Below, piece after piece: positions 1 through 8,992 of a stretch of DNA of 64,000 bases (position 1 is its first letter; every line of letters begins with the position of its first letter). The notes beneath the pieces were generated by a model that saw nothing but the letters and a program-made list of their open reading frames with translations, was not told the DNA's origin and made no database searches. Both the position numbers and the translations under genes were made by a program. Source of the stretch: Cytobacillus firmus DS1 (GTDB lineage: Bacteria > Bacillota > Bacilli > Bacillales > Cytobacillaceae); NCBI RefSeq assembly GCF_000565285.1, contig NZ_APVL01000012.1:80356-144355 (forward strand), written 5' to 3'.

Positions 1-16
1 TTCGTATAAAATATAA

Positions 17-76
17 AAGACCAAGCCATGTCGAAACACACCTTACAAAAAGGGTATTTTCGAACAGCTTGGTCTT
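17..76. repeat. Near-perfect inverted repeat
   Basis: The left arm (17-35) and right arm (59-76) both read AAGACCAAGC, then 3-4 unmatched bases, then TCGAA when the right arm is reverse-complemented. The loop is about 23 nt. On the minus strand the hairpin is followed by a T-rich tail, so it could terminate a transcript from the DUF3870 gene. It could equally be a small mobile-element end. No coding sequence is visible between 1 and 212. Confidence 0.5.
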
Positions 77-212
77 AAAATTCTTTGTATGAATAGGGGA
101 TGCCTATCCACCGAACTTCAGGCTCGCTGAAAAAATTAAATTATTTTAATTATTCTATATATTTTAATTATACAGATTACTAATCGTAAATCAATAGCTA
201 TTTTTAAATTTT

Positions 213-545
213 TTATACTGGAACATTCATTGACTTATAAATAGAATATTGATTGTATGCATCCCGCATTGCAGCTACAATCGCTTTCTTTCCCAGACCA
301 AAATACCTTCTTTCAAATCTTTCAATTGGGCCCTCTATACCTTCTTTTAAATCGTGGCCGGTAAAAATACTTTTAATAAAATCAGTACACATATTTGTGA
401 CAAAGGTACTAGAAGCATTCAAAATACAATCCGTTTTTGGGTCAACCTCAAATCCAACACCCATGACACCATAAAGATTTTTAGCAGTCATTCCATCAGG
501 CAATCGAGAATAACCCGTACAAATTATCGTATCATCAAAAGTCAT
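213..545 (-). CDS. DUF3870 family protein
   Basis: A 110-residue protein with no signal peptide or membrane segment, presumably cytoplasmic. The order of motifs fits DUF3870: an N-terminal strand region, a LPDGMTAKNLYGVMGVGFEVD segment (residues 16-37), a SSTFVTNMCTDF segment (about 46-57) and a C-terminal RRYFGLGKKAIVAAMRDAY helix. Members are about this length, so it looks complete. The function of the family is not known to me. The ATG at 545 follows a strong GAGGGGGG ribosome site by about 7 nt. The gene stands alone; a 22-bp perfect palindrome lies about 230 bp upstream and might be its operator. Confidence 0.8.
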   Translation of the reverse strand: MTFDDTIICTGYSRLPDGMTAKNLYGVMGVGFEVDPKTDCILNASSTFVTNMCTDFIKSIFTGHDLKEGIEGPIERFERRYFGLGKKAIVAAMRDAYNQYSIYKSMNVPV

Positions 546-1091
546 ACACAGTACCCCCCTCTATTTACTTTTTTATATTAAATCTTTTTAACTATTATGC
601 CAAAATTTATTCGGGAACGGAAGGATATTTTTTGTTATTTTTAGAAAATTATAATAAATAATAGAACAGAAACCTTCTTTCCATCAGATTAAACTGCCGT
701 TTCTTTAGCATTATTAAATGCCTTTCTTTTGACCCATTAACCTGTAAAATCGGTGTAACTTTAATAATAGAATTTAATCAAACGTTTGATTAAAGTAATA
801 ATTTTATTTATAAGGATTTCATACCTCTGTTTTTATGGAAATATTGTAAGTAATACCATTAGGGCGCTGGTTGTATACATTGTCTCATCTGGCTTGTTAG
901 GTTACCCATAAAATTCAGTTGCACCCTTACTCTACCATGTTACCTTTTTAATAATAGTAAAGGTGCTTTTTATAAGCAGAACTTTTCATTACTAAATTCT
1001 TAATGGTGGACAATGAACCTGTCCCCTCGTCCTTGTTAGAGTCAAACTTAAAAAGAACTTCAGCCGATTTGAAGTCCTTTGTAGAATTAAT
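546..1091. other. AT-rich intergenic region without a gene
   Basis: About 545 bp with no supportable coding sequence on either strand. It contains the palindrome at 773-794 and a short tract near 1012-1035 (CAATGAACCTGTCCCCTCGT) of the kind often seen in Bacillus spacers. It carries the promoter of the DUF3870 gene at its left end and the terminator region of the metalloprotease gene at its right end, although no convincing hairpin with a T-run was found there. Confidence 0.5.
773..794. promoter_or_regulatory. 22-bp perfect palindrome, candidate operator
   Basis: TTTAATCAAAC is followed directly by its exact reverse complement, with a central CG. Even symmetry around CG with AAACGTTT at the core is typical of LacI/GalR-family operators and of some TetR-family sites. 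No regulator gene of either kind is adjacent. The nearest gene that could be controlled is the DUF3870 gene at 545. Confidence 0.5.
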
Positions 1092-2906
1092 TTATTTAAA
1101 TGTAATGGCCAGTTCCTCCGAAATCACCCATTCAAATCCTGAATTATTGTTATCGACATGAAGGGTATACGCAATTCCGCTTTGGAGCTTGGATGCTTCT
1201 TCCGGAGGGATCGCAATGGACCAGGCATTCAGAACATCACCGTTTGTCAACACCGAATCACTGAAGAATCCGCCCGTCAGCTGGGCTTTTACAGACAATT
1301 CGCCTGGAGCGCGCAGTTCAAATTCCCAGGTTGCTTTATTTCTGAACTCATGCATTTGCTTGTAATTATAATCAGGATTCCACTCCTTTAAATTCACAAC
1401 AAAAAGCTTACCTCTGCTCGTCCCGCCTTCAAGTTCCTGCCGGATATTGGCCGGCAATAACGGGTCATCAATATTCATTATATGGTTAACCGTTCCGGTC
1501 TTAATATCAAAGCGTTCCTTAAGTTCTCCATTAAATGTATCAAAGTACTGCACCCAGTCATTCAGCACATCTTTTTCAGTTTTTCCGAAATGCTTTTTGG
1601 CCATTTTATCTTTTTCTATCTGGCTGATTGCTGATTGATTCCAGAAGGTGTTCTTAACATCTTCCACATATTGATAAATATTTTCATAGCCGTACATTTC
1701 AGTCAAATACCAGAATAAAGAAAGAGTAATTCCATAGTTATTCCCGGATGCATTCATAATATCGTCGAAGGAATTCAGTTCATTTTCCCAAAGTAAATCT
1801 TTTTCATTGCCGCCCTGCTGCTTAGCATAGGCAATAATGCTTTCTTTTGCAGGCTGCACCATCTGTTTTCTCAGCCCATTCTTCGTATTTTCAGGATAAC
1901 TGTGCAGAAAATAACAGCTGTATTCTGCTGCACCTTCCATCAGCCAGAATCGGTAGTCAGGACCCCAGTAATTCTGAAATACATTTTGATATTGATGGTG
2001 CCCGATATAGGTATTCTGATCAAAATAATGGTAAATTTCGTGCTGGAGAGTAGCACGGAAATCATAAGGCATGGTACTGCCATTCATGACAATATAATAA
2101 TCTCTTCCCCCATTCCGATTATCCTGATAGCCGGCAAAAGCCTGGCTGTCTTTTGGAAGCGATGTCTGTGACTCATTTGTATAGAAATAAAACCGAAGGG
2201 ACGATTTCATATCTTCAAACGGCTTCATTTTCCGGACTTCAGACAGGCTGGCCATCATTTCGCCAATTTCTTCATAGGCATACCCTTCACCAAATCTATT
2301 AATATAGTCATCTGTTACATAAATTTTAATGGGGTAGCCGGTCTGAAACTTTAGTTCATATGTGTTTAAGTTTTTTAGGTAATAAGGTGCGAGTTCCCTG
2401 TCTGACACGTTTTGTTTCCCTTTGTACTCCAGTTTCCACGTCATTGGTTCTGCCGGTTCCTGGGGTTTGGGAGAGGGAGTTTCCTCTTTTGTTTCATCAT
2501 TCGGGGGTTTTACCGGGGAAGGTGCAGGCTTGTACCAATCCGGATTCGCACACTTTAGATTGGAAAGCTTTCCTTTAGATGGGGTTTCATACTTCACTTT
2601 TGCATCCCGATCAACATATAAACCTCCTCCCACACTTAACATACCCGGCTTAAAAGCATAAATGCGATATTTCTCCCCTGCTTTAAGAACACGTGCGGTT
2701 ACCTTGAATTCACCCTCAGGCTTATATAAATAGGTATCCCTGGCAACAGTTAAACGTCCAATTTGGCCCGGCTTCAGCTCCACACCATCCCACCAGATTT
2801 TCTGCCCCTTCTTAATCCCGCTGCAGCTCTCCTCTGCTGATGCACTTATTGGAATTAATAGGATAAAACATATCAGTAATAACGTCCATCGTTTTAAGCT
2901 TCTCAT
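1092..2906 (-). CDS. Secreted collagenase-like metalloprotease with N-terminal WWDG surface domain
   Basis: The ATG at 2906 is chosen because AAAGGAG lies 7 nt before it and the signal peptide (MRSLKRWTLLLICFILL...SASA) begins there; an upstream ATG at 2936 has no ribosome site. The product is about 604 residues. Residues 27-118 hold the shared domain: Cys28, KIWWDGVELKPGQIGR, RVLKAGEKYRIYAFKPG, GGGLYVDRD, TPSKGKL, then Cys119. A Pro/Glu-rich linker follows to about 155. The catalytic part has HEIYH (289-293) and a downstream MEGAAEY (about 323-329). This HExxH plus Glu arrangement is that of collagenase-like (M9-type) gluzincins. A C-terminal beta-rich domain follows. It probably acts outside the cell on proteins. 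The exact peptidase family is not certain. Confidence 0.82.
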   Translation of the reverse strand: MRSLKRWTLLLICFILLIPISASAEESCSGIKKGQKIWWDGVELKPGQIGRLTVARDTYLYKPEGEFKVTARVLKAGEKYRIYAFKPGMLSVGGGLYVDRDAKVKYETPSKGKLSNLKCANPDWYKPAPSPVKPPNDETKEETPSPKPQEPAEPMTWKLEYKGKQNVSDRELAPYYLKNLNTYELKFQTGYPIKIYVTDDYINRFGEGYAYEEIGEMMASLSEVRKMKPFEDMKSSLRFYFYTNESQTSLPKDSQAFAGYQDNRNGGRDYYIVMNGSTMPYDFRATLQHEIYHYFDQNTYIGHHQYQNVFQNYWGPDYRFWLMEGAAEYSCYFLHSYPENTKNGLRKQMVQPAKESIIAYAKQQGGNEKDLLWENELNSFDDIMNASGNNYGITLSLFWYLTEMYGYENIYQYVEDVKNTFWNQSAISQIEKDKMAKKHFGKTEKDVLNDWVQYFDTFNGELKERFDIKTGTVNHIMNIDDPLLPANIRQELEGGTSRGKLFVVNLKEWNPDYNYKQMHEFRNKATWEFELRAPGELSVKAQLTGGFFSDSVLTNGDVLNAWSIAIPPEEASKLQSGIAYTLHVDNNNSGFEWVISEELAITFK

Positions 2907-3088
2907 TGAATTCTCCTTTAATGGTAAAATATTCATATTTAGTAGGTATTATACCATATGGATGTCACCTTTGGATGTCGGTATATTCCGTTATTTGTCG
3001 TTATTTTCACAACGATTGCTCTAGTTATAGTTCTAAAAGTCTAGTAACATAGTTATATATTCCATTTTTACAAAAAGGAGGATTCTAA

Positions 3089-4162
3089 TTGATCAAGTTT
3101 GTTACAAAAATCTGTCTTATTTTTGCGCTTATCTTAGGTTTGGCCAGTCCCGCTTCCGCTTTCTGGGATAGCAATAAAAAAGTATATTATATAGCGCTGG
3201 GTGATTCCCTGGCAGCCGGGCAGACACCATTCGGTTCTATAGGAAAGGGCTATCCTGATTTTATCGCAGCTGAATTTAAAGAAGCTGGTGTTCTGGATGG
3301 ATTTGTTAAAAGCTATGCCAAGTCCGGCTATACATCCAAACAGGTCCTCGACGATATCCGCAATAATGTCACGATTGGCCAAAATGCCGGAATCCAGGCC
3401 GAGCTGAAGAAAGCGACTCATATCACCCTGAACGCCGGCGCCAATGATCTTCTTCGCCAGCTTCAAATTGACCGCACAACTGAAGCGGTTACGTTCGATG
3501 AAGCGGAAGTTCAAAAAGCGATGGCGGGTGTCCAGCAGAACTTGACAGATACAGTCCTGGCCATTAAAGCGATTAACCCCACTGCAGAGATTTACATAAT
3601 GGGCTACTATAATCCTTTACCGCACCTTCCTGCACAATATCAGCCGCTGCTGAATAACTCTTTGGCTGTATTGAATACGATTATTGAGAAAATTGCAGAA
3701 GCATCAGGTTCCAGTTATATCTCTATTTCACAGACCATCGCTGCCAATATCGGATACCTTCCGAACCCGCAGGATGTGCATCTGAGTGAAGAAGGCTATA
3801 AAGCTGTTGCAGACCTGTTCTGGACATTTATGAACCCTGAAATGCCGGAAAAGCCTGCTCCTGAGGAACCAAAGGAAGAGGATAAAGAGATTCCCGTTGT
3901 CTACTGGGAAGGCATGGTGCTGAAAAAAGGACAGATTGGAAAGCTTATGATTGATAAACCGATTAACCTATGGACTCGTGCTGACGGGAAGCTAAAAGCT
4001 GTCCGGGTACTGAATGCAGGCGAAACTTACCGTGTGTATGGCTATGACGGGAATTTCGGCGGGCAGTACAGTGTCGGCGGCGGGTATTATGTAACGAAGA
4101 TGGATGGCTATGTGAACTATAAAACACCTTCGAAAGAGAAGCTGAAATTGGTTAATCCGTAA
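3089..4162 (+). CDS. Secreted SGNH/GDSL-type esterase with C-terminal WWDG-type surface domain
   Basis: The start is TTG at 3089, 6 nt after AAAGGAGG; the N-terminus is a signal peptide ending near PASA. The SGNH fold is clear: block I GDSLAAG with nucleophile Ser40, block III GAND (117-120) and block V DVHL with Asp229 and His231. The enzyme should hydrolyse an ester, lipid or acetyl-polysaccharide outside the cell; the substrate cannot be told. A Pro/Glu linker (about 250-264) leads to the shared domain at 266-357 (VVYWEGMVLKKGQIGK, RVLNAGETYRVYGY, GGGYYV, TPSKEKL). Here the domain is at the C-terminus and lacks the flanking cysteines, unlike most other members. It is divergent from the metalloprotease gene and ends at a strong terminator. 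Confidence 0.88.
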   Translation: MIKFVTKICLIFALILGLASPASAFWDSNKKVYYIALGDSLAAGQTPFGSIGKGYPDFIAAEFKEAGVLDGFVKSYAKSGYTSKQVLDDIRNNVTIGQNAGIQAELKKATHITLNAGANDLLRQLQIDRTTEAVTFDEAEVQKAMAGVQQNLTDTVLAIKAINPTAEIYIMGYYNPLPHLPAQYQPLLNNSLAVLNTIIEKIAEASGSSYISISQTIAANIGYLPNPQDVHLSEEGYKAVADLFWTFMNPEMPEKPAPEEPKEEDKEIPVVYWEGMVLKKGQIGKLMIDKPINLWTRADGKLKAVRVLNAGETYRVYGYDGNFGGQYSVGGGYYVTKMDGYVNYKTPSKEKLKLVNP

Positions 4163-4171
4163 AATGGGAAA

Positions 4172-4198
4172 GGAGATGCTGTGGGGCATCTCCTTTTT
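4172..4198 (+). terminator. Rho-independent terminator
   Basis: GGAGATGC (4172-4179) pairs with GCATCTCC (4186-4193), followed by TTTTT. It lies just after the esterase stop codon. In the reverse direction the same hairpin is followed by TTTCCCATTTT, so it may also stop the convergent glucosidase operon. Confidence 0.9.
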
Positions 4199-4217
4199 CA
4201 TGCATTTTATTCAAAAT

Positions 4218-5852
4218 TTATACTCTATAAATCCTTGCTTCATAAGGCCGCAAAACCAGCATTTCTGCAGAATCTCCATCAGGGATTTCAGTATAATTTC
4301 CAAGCATAAGTTCTTTCCCGGTACCCTGTGCAATCTCCGGTAATTTGACCTCATTTGTTCTTTCACTTTGATTAAGGACTATCATCCATGTAACATTCCC
4401 CAACGACCGGGAATAGATATACAATTCTTCCTGGCCATCAGACAGATCTGCATAATCACCGTAAACCATGACTTCATTTTCTTTCCGCAATGCAATCAGC
4501 TTTTTATAATAATGGAAGACGGAGTCCGGAATTTCAAGCTCCCTTTTTACATTGATTTCTTTGTAATTCGGGTTTACTTTTATCCAGGGTATCCCGCTTG
4601 TGAAACCTGCGTTTTCGCTGTCGTCCCACTGTACAGGTGTTCGTGAGTTATCTCTGCTTAGCGGCTGCAGATCTTTAAGGACTTGAACAGGATCTTCTCC
4701 CCGTCCCACCAGCTCATTGTACTTATTTTTCATAGCGATATCCCGGTAGTCCGAAATATCTTCGAAACATACACCGGTCATTCCTATTTCTTCCCCTTGA
4801 AAAATATAGGGAGTTCCCGGCATGGTATGAACTAGCGTACCGAGTAATTTAGCCGATTCCACCCGATATTCCCCATCATCGCCATATCTGGTTACCTGCC
4901 GGGTATGATCGTGATTATTTAAAAACTGCGAGTTCCAGCCTTTCCCCTTTAACCCTTCATACCACTGCTTCTGAATTTCCTTGTATCGAAGCATATCCCA
5001 GGATGGCATATCATCAGCCACCTGAAAATGGAATAAGGTATGAAGTTCATTTCGATCTTCTCCAACGTATAATAAACCATCTTCAGGCGTGACAAATGGA
5101 ATTTCCCCCACCGTCATAATGTCATAATGCTTAAGGACTTCATGGTTCATTTCCTTCAGGTAATCATGTATGCCCGGATTATTGCCTAAGTAGGAGAGGT
5201 CATAAGGGTTAGCCGCATCTCTATAGTCTTTCTGTTTTGCGAGCAGATTAATAACATCCATACGGAATCCGTCTATCCCTTTATCGAGCCAAAAACGCAT
5301 GATTCTGTAGATTTCTTCGCGCACTTCGCGATTTTCCCAGTTCAGGTCAGGCTGTTCTGCAGCAAAAGAATGGAAGTAATATTGGCCCGTCTTCTCCTCC
5401 CGCGTCCAGGGTGAGGGGGCAAAGTAGGAGCGCCAATTGTTTGGCTCTTTTCCATCTTTAGCATCTTTCCAGATATACCAGTCTCTTTTCGGGTTATCCT
5501 TCGAAGACCTGGACTCCAGAAACCATGGATGCTGATCAGATGTATGATTAACGACTAAATCCATAATTATCTTCATACCAAGGTTATGAACTTCTGTGAT
5601 TAACCGCTCGACAGTCTCCATATCCCCTGCCTTTTCCATTACGCCATAATAATCCGAAATATCATACCCATTATCTTTGTCAGGAGATTGATACATAGGA
5701 TTCAGCCAGATGACGTCCGCCCCAAGATCTTTAATGTAATGCAGCTTTAACAGAAGGCCTTCCAGGTCGCCGATCCCGTCTCCATTGGAGTCATAGAAAC
5801 TTCTCCAATATACCTGATAGACCACCGCTTCTTTCCACCATGTTTTTTTCAA
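4218..5852 (-). CDS. malL: Oligo-1,6-glucosidase (GH13, alpha-amylase family)
   Basis: A 544-residue cytoplasmic enzyme with no signal peptide, the usual size for GH13 oligo-1,6-glucosidases. The catalytic residues are visible: GFRMDV with nucleophile Asp199, TVGE with acid/base Glu250, and NNHDHTR with Asp315. The valine directly after the nucleophile is the residue associated with alpha-1,6 rather than alpha-1,4 specificity. The calcium-like DSNGDGIGD loop is at 21-29. The start is TTG at 5852, about 8 nt after a GGCGGGG site. It is the last gene of the LacI-led operon, so it probably cleaves imported isomalto-type oligosaccharides to glucose. An alpha-glucosidase of broader specificity is the alternative. 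Confidence 0.92.
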   Translation of the reverse strand: MKKTWWKEAVVYQVYWRSFYDSNGDGIGDLEGLLLKLHYIKDLGADVIWLNPMYQSPDKDNGYDISDYYGVMEKAGDMETVERLITEVHNLGMKIIMDLVVNHTSDQHPWFLESRSSKDNPKRDWYIWKDAKDGKEPNNWRSYFAPSPWTREEKTGQYYFHSFAAEQPDLNWENREVREEIYRIMRFWLDKGIDGFRMDVINLLAKQKDYRDAANPYDLSYLGNNPGIHDYLKEMNHEVLKHYDIMTVGEIPFVTPEDGLLYVGEDRNELHTLFHFQVADDMPSWDMLRYKEIQKQWYEGLKGKGWNSQFLNNHDHTRQVTRYGDDGEYRVESAKLLGTLVHTMPGTPYIFQGEEIGMTGVCFEDISDYRDIAMKNKYNELVGRGEDPVQVLKDLQPLSRDNSRTPVQWDDSENAGFTSGIPWIKVNPNYKEINVKRELEIPDSVFHYYKKLIALRKENEVMVYGDYADLSDGQEELYIYSRSLGNVTWMIVLNQSERTNEVKLPEIAQGTGKELMLGNYTEIPDGDSAEMLVLRPYEARIYRV

Positions 5853-5888
5853 TACTTTTCCCCGCCTTCACACATCCTGACAAATAAG

Positions 5889-7157
5889 TCAGCTTGATGA
5901 AATACTTTCCCGGATAAAGCAATTCTCTTTTAATAGATTGCTTCTTAACTCATCCGTATTAAGTGCTTTAGGATGAATGCCCTGATCGACGGACATAGCT
6001 GCGGCCATGCCTGCTGCCTGGCCCATTGCATAGCATGTCGGCTGAATACGGAGGGAAGAATGAGCTTCATGTGTAGAAGAAATGCATCTCCCTGCTACCA
6101 GAAGGTTATCGAAATCCTTTGGAAGCAGGCAGCGGTAAGGGATGTCATACCATTGACCCTTCGGCAGAATCACCTTCTCAGTCCCGGCTCCTGTTGGATT
6201 ATGAATATCTATCATATAGGAGCAGGAAGCAATAGCATCATCAAACTTTCGGCATTCCAGTACGTCATCAGCAGTTAAAACATATTCACCGATAATCCGG
6301 CGTGATTCACGAATGCCAATTTGCGGACCTGTCGTAACCAGGTAAGAGTTCTCAAACCCTTCCACGTTTTCCTGCATATATTCAACAATCTCTTTGACTT
6401 GCTTTCTGCCTTCGATTTCAGCTCTCGTTAAATCATCCACATCCAGGGCATCCACGTTGACAATGCGGGTCATATTAATCATGACCTCTCCTTCACGGGG
6501 CATCTTAAAAAACAATACCCTTCCCTGTGGAAGCCTTTCATCTTCAACTGCATACTCACAAGCTTTTTTCCGGTTTGTGACTCCGCCCATTTTGAACATG
6601 ATGCTTGCAGGCTGACACTGGCCATCAGACTCACGTCCAATCTTGAATTCCGCTCCTGCTCTGGCTGCCAGGTCGCCGTCCCCCGTACAATCAATGAATG
6701 TTTTTGCTTTTAACAACTGCCGTCCCGATTTGCTTTCAATGATTATCCCTGAAATCAGATTCCCCTCTGTCACCGCATCGACCACAAAAGAATGGAATTG
6801 AAGCCGGACCCCGCTTTCAAGAGCCATTTCATTCAGGACATATTTATAAACTTCAGGATCAAAGGACCAGGCATGTCCTCCTCCTCCAAATGCTCCCGCC
6901 TCTTTCAGACGATCAATCATTTCCTGAAAGATGCCTTTCACCAGCTGGGTTTTCCCTGAAGAAAAACTCATAAACGGATTTACAAGTGCAGCGGAACCCA
7001 TTCCTCCTAAAAACCCATTGCGTTCAAGCAGGATCGTATCGGCGCCCTGCCTTGCTGATGCAATGGCAGCCGCAATCCCGGCAGGGCCACCGCCAGCTAC
7101 GATTACATCTGCATGTTTTGAAATCTCTATATTCTTTATCTGAGTATACATTTCCAT
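5889..7157 (-). CDS. FAD-dependent oxidoreductase
   Basis: About 422 residues. The N-terminus has the Rossmann dinucleotide motif VIVAGGGPAGIAAAIASA (about 20-37), followed by the acidic end LLERNG and a FLGGMGSAA flavin-contact segment. A second conserved region, TFIDCTGDGDLAARAGAEF, is at about 160-178. A C-terminal GRCISSTHEAHSSLRIQP stretch completes a layout typical of the FAD_oxidored (PF12831-like) family. The ATG at 7157 is chosen: GGAGG lies 8 nt upstream, whereas a TTG at 7163 would be only 2 nt from it. It sits between the sugar permease and the glucosidase genes in a single operon, so it may oxidise the imported sugar or an aglycone. The true substrate is unknown. Confidence 0.85.
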   Translation of the reverse strand: MEMYTQIKNIEISKHADVIVAGGGPAGIAAAIASARQGADTILLERNGFLGGMGSAALVNPFMSFSSGKTQLVKGIFQEMIDRLKEAGAFGGGGHAWSFDPEVYKYVLNEMALESGVRLQFHSFVVDAVTEGNLISGIIIESKSGRQLLKAKTFIDCTGDGDLAARAGAEFKIGRESDGQCQPASIMFKMGGVTNRKKACEYAVEDERLPQGRVLFFKMPREGEVMINMTRIVNVDALDVDDLTRAEIEGRKQVKEIVEYMQENVEGFENSYLVTTGPQIGIRESRRIIGEYVLTADDVLECRKFDDAIASCSYMIDIHNPTGAGTEKVILPKGQWYDIPYRCLLPKDFDNLLVAGRCISSTHEAHSSLRIQPTCYAMGQAAGMAAAMSVDQGIHPKALNTDELRSNLLKENCFIRESISSS

Positions 7158-7169
7158 CTCCAATTCCTC

Positions 7170-8003
7170 CTATCCCTTTACCCCTGATGATGCGATTCCT
7201 TCTACCAAATAACGCTGAAAAACAATAAAGATTAAAGCAATTGGAATCATGGATAAGGCAGATGCCGCCATTAAAAGATTCCATTTCACCTCATACTGCC
7301 CCTGGAACTGAGTTAAGGCGACTTGAAGCGTCATCATATCCGGTGAATCCAGCATAATTAATGGCCATAAAAATTCATTCCAGGCTCCAAGAAATGTTAA
7401 GATTCCCAAGGTGACCAGTGCCGGTTTGGTTAAAGGCAAAATAATCTGCCAGAAAATCCGGAATTCCGAGCATCCATCAATTCGGGCCGCTTCCATAAGC
7501 TCAGTTGGAATGGTACTCATAAACTGCCTCATCAGGAAAACCCCATAAGCGTTTGCCACCAGCGGCAGGATAACAGACCAATAAGAATTTAATAATCCAA
7601 TTTTTGACATCATCAGAAAAATCGGAATCATAATGACTTGCATAGGGATCATCATCGTTCCCAGAAATAACAGAAAGAGCAATTTCTTTCCCATAAAGTT
7701 AAACTTCGCAAACGTGTAGCCCGCCAAAGAACAGATAAATAAGGTAATAACTGTTGTTAATACCGATATAATCGACGTGTTAATAAAGTATTGAGTGAAG
7801 TCTCCCGAGTTCCATGCTGCTATAAAATTTCCCCAATTTGCATCCTTGGGCAGGAATGTAGGAGGACTTGTAAAGATTTCATTATTGGGCTTCAAAGCAC
7901 TTGAAATCATCCAGACAAATGGAACAAGCATCCCAATTGAACCTAATATCAAAAATGCATATAAAGGTATTCGCTTTAACATCGCTCTGCTTCTATTGCT
8001 CAT
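7170..8003 (-). CDS. Carbohydrate ABC transporter permease, MalG-like
   Basis: A 277-residue inner-membrane protein with six hydrophobic segments. The EAA loop, EAARIDGCSEFRIFWQIILP (about 190-209), contacts the ATPase. It belongs to the CUT1 family and pairs with the MalF-like permease just upstream (12 nt between genes). AGGAGGG precedes its ATG. No ATPase gene is present in this operon, so the pair must borrow a shared MsmX/MsmK-type ATPase encoded elsewhere, as is usual in Bacillus CUT1 importers. Confidence 0.93.
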   Translation of the reverse strand: MSNRSRAMLKRIPLYAFLILGSIGMLVPFVWMISSALKPNNEIFTSPPTFLPKDANWGNFIAAWNSGDFTQYFINTSIISVLTTVITLFICSLAGYTFAKFNFMGKKLLFLLFLGTMMIPMQVIMIPIFLMMSKIGLLNSYWSVILPLVANAYGVFLMRQFMSTIPTELMEAARIDGCSEFRIFWQIILPLTKPALVTLGILTFLGAWNEFLWPLIMLDSPDMMTLQVALTQFQGQYEVKWNLLMAASALSMIPIALIFIVFQRYLVEGIASSGVKG

Positions 8004-8015
8004 AGCAGGTCCCTC

Positions 8016-8939
8016 CTAGAATTCACTGTCGGATTTAAACACTCTCATTTGAACAAGCGTTAAAATAAATAGAATGATAAAGAATACATATGCTGCTGCA
8101 GATGCATACCCCATATCAAAACGCTGGAATGCCTCCTGATAAATATAATGAACAAGAACCATTGTGCTCGTGCCAGGTCCGCCGCCTGTTATGACATATG
8201 CCAGATCAAATATTTTAAATGAACCGATTAACGTAATAATGAGTACAAATAAAGTTGTAGGCTTCAGGAGCTGTACGGTAATATGCCAAAATTTCTGCCA
8301 GGAATTAGCGCCATCAATCTCTGCAGCTTCATATACACTGCTCGGAATGGCCTGTAAACCGGCAAGAAATAACAGCAGGTTGCTCCCCAGTCCTTTCCAG
8401 ATACTTACGATAATCAGAACAATCATTGCCTGATCTGAATCAATCAGCATATTCTGCAGTGGCAAGCCAAGCTTTTCTAATACATAGTTGATAAATCCGT
8501 AGCTTGGACTGAACATCCATTGCCAGACCAATCCGACGACAACCATGGAAAGAACGACCGGGAAGAAAAAGGCAGCCCGGTAAAATCCTAAGCCTCTTAT
8601 CTTCTGATTCAAAAGCACTGCAATAAATAAAGCGATAGCGACCTTTAAAGGAACAGAAAGTGAGAAGATTAATGTGTTCTTAATCGAAATCCAGAAAAGC
8701 GGATCTTTAAATAGACGCACATAGTTTTCAACGCCTACAAATTCCGGCGTTCCAATCATTCCCCATTGGTGGAAGCTCATAAAGAAAGCAAATAAAACCG
8801 GGAAGAATAAAAATAGGGAGAAAATAAGAAGAACAGGTGACATAAATCCTATCGGAGTTAACTTTTGTTTCCATTTATTTCGTTTTGCCGCCAGATGTTT
8901 GCGTCCCTCTTTCACTTCTATTGACTTGACCAAATCCAT
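8016..8939 (-). CDS. Carbohydrate ABC transporter permease, MalF/UgpA-like
   Basis: A 307-residue membrane protein with a cytoplasmic N-terminus rich in Lys/Arg and six predicted transmembrane helices. The EAA motif is EAAEIDGANSWQKFWHITVQ (about 213-232). AGGGGTGAT precedes the ATG at 8939. It forms the channel with the MalG-like subunit downstream and takes substrate from the lipoprotein encoded upstream. A stem-loop separates it from that lipoprotein gene, which would favour more binding protein than permease. Confidence 0.93.
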   Translation of the reverse strand: MDLVKSIEVKEGRKHLAAKRNKWKQKLTPIGFMSPVLLIFSLFLFFPVLFAFFMSFHQWGMIGTPEFVGVENYVRLFKDPLFWISIKNTLIFSLSVPLKVAIALFIAVLLNQKIRGLGFYRAAFFFPVVLSMVVVGLVWQWMFSPSYGFINYVLEKLGLPLQNMLIDSDQAMIVLIIVSIWKGLGSNLLLFLAGLQAIPSSVYEAAEIDGANSWQKFWHITVQLLKPTTLFVLIITLIGSFKIFDLAYVITGGGPGTSTMVLVHYIYQEAFQRFDMGYASAAAYVFFIILFILTLVQMRVFKSDSEF

Positions 8940-8964
8940 GTAATATCACCCCTGGAATTAGAAA

Positions 8965-8984
8965 GGAGGGGAAGCTGCCCCTCC
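8965..8984 (-). promoter_or_regulatory. Intercistronic stem-loop after the binding-protein gene
   Basis: GGAGGGG and CCCCTCC form a 7-bp G+C-rich stem with a 6-nt loop, between the binding-protein stop codon and the first permease. On the minus strand it is followed by TTTCTAATT. Such hairpins in sugar ABC operons partly terminate or protect the upstream message, which raises the binding-protein level. Confidence 0.65.
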
Positions 8985-8992
8985 ATCCTTCA

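Noticed and set aside
17..76. Inverted repeat as a CRISPR or tRNA remnant
   Set aside because: Only one pair of arms, no repeat-spacer period, and no cloverleaf potential.
773..794. CcpA catabolite-repression site
   Set aside because: The palindrome is longer than and different from the usual cre pattern, and no sugar gene follows it.
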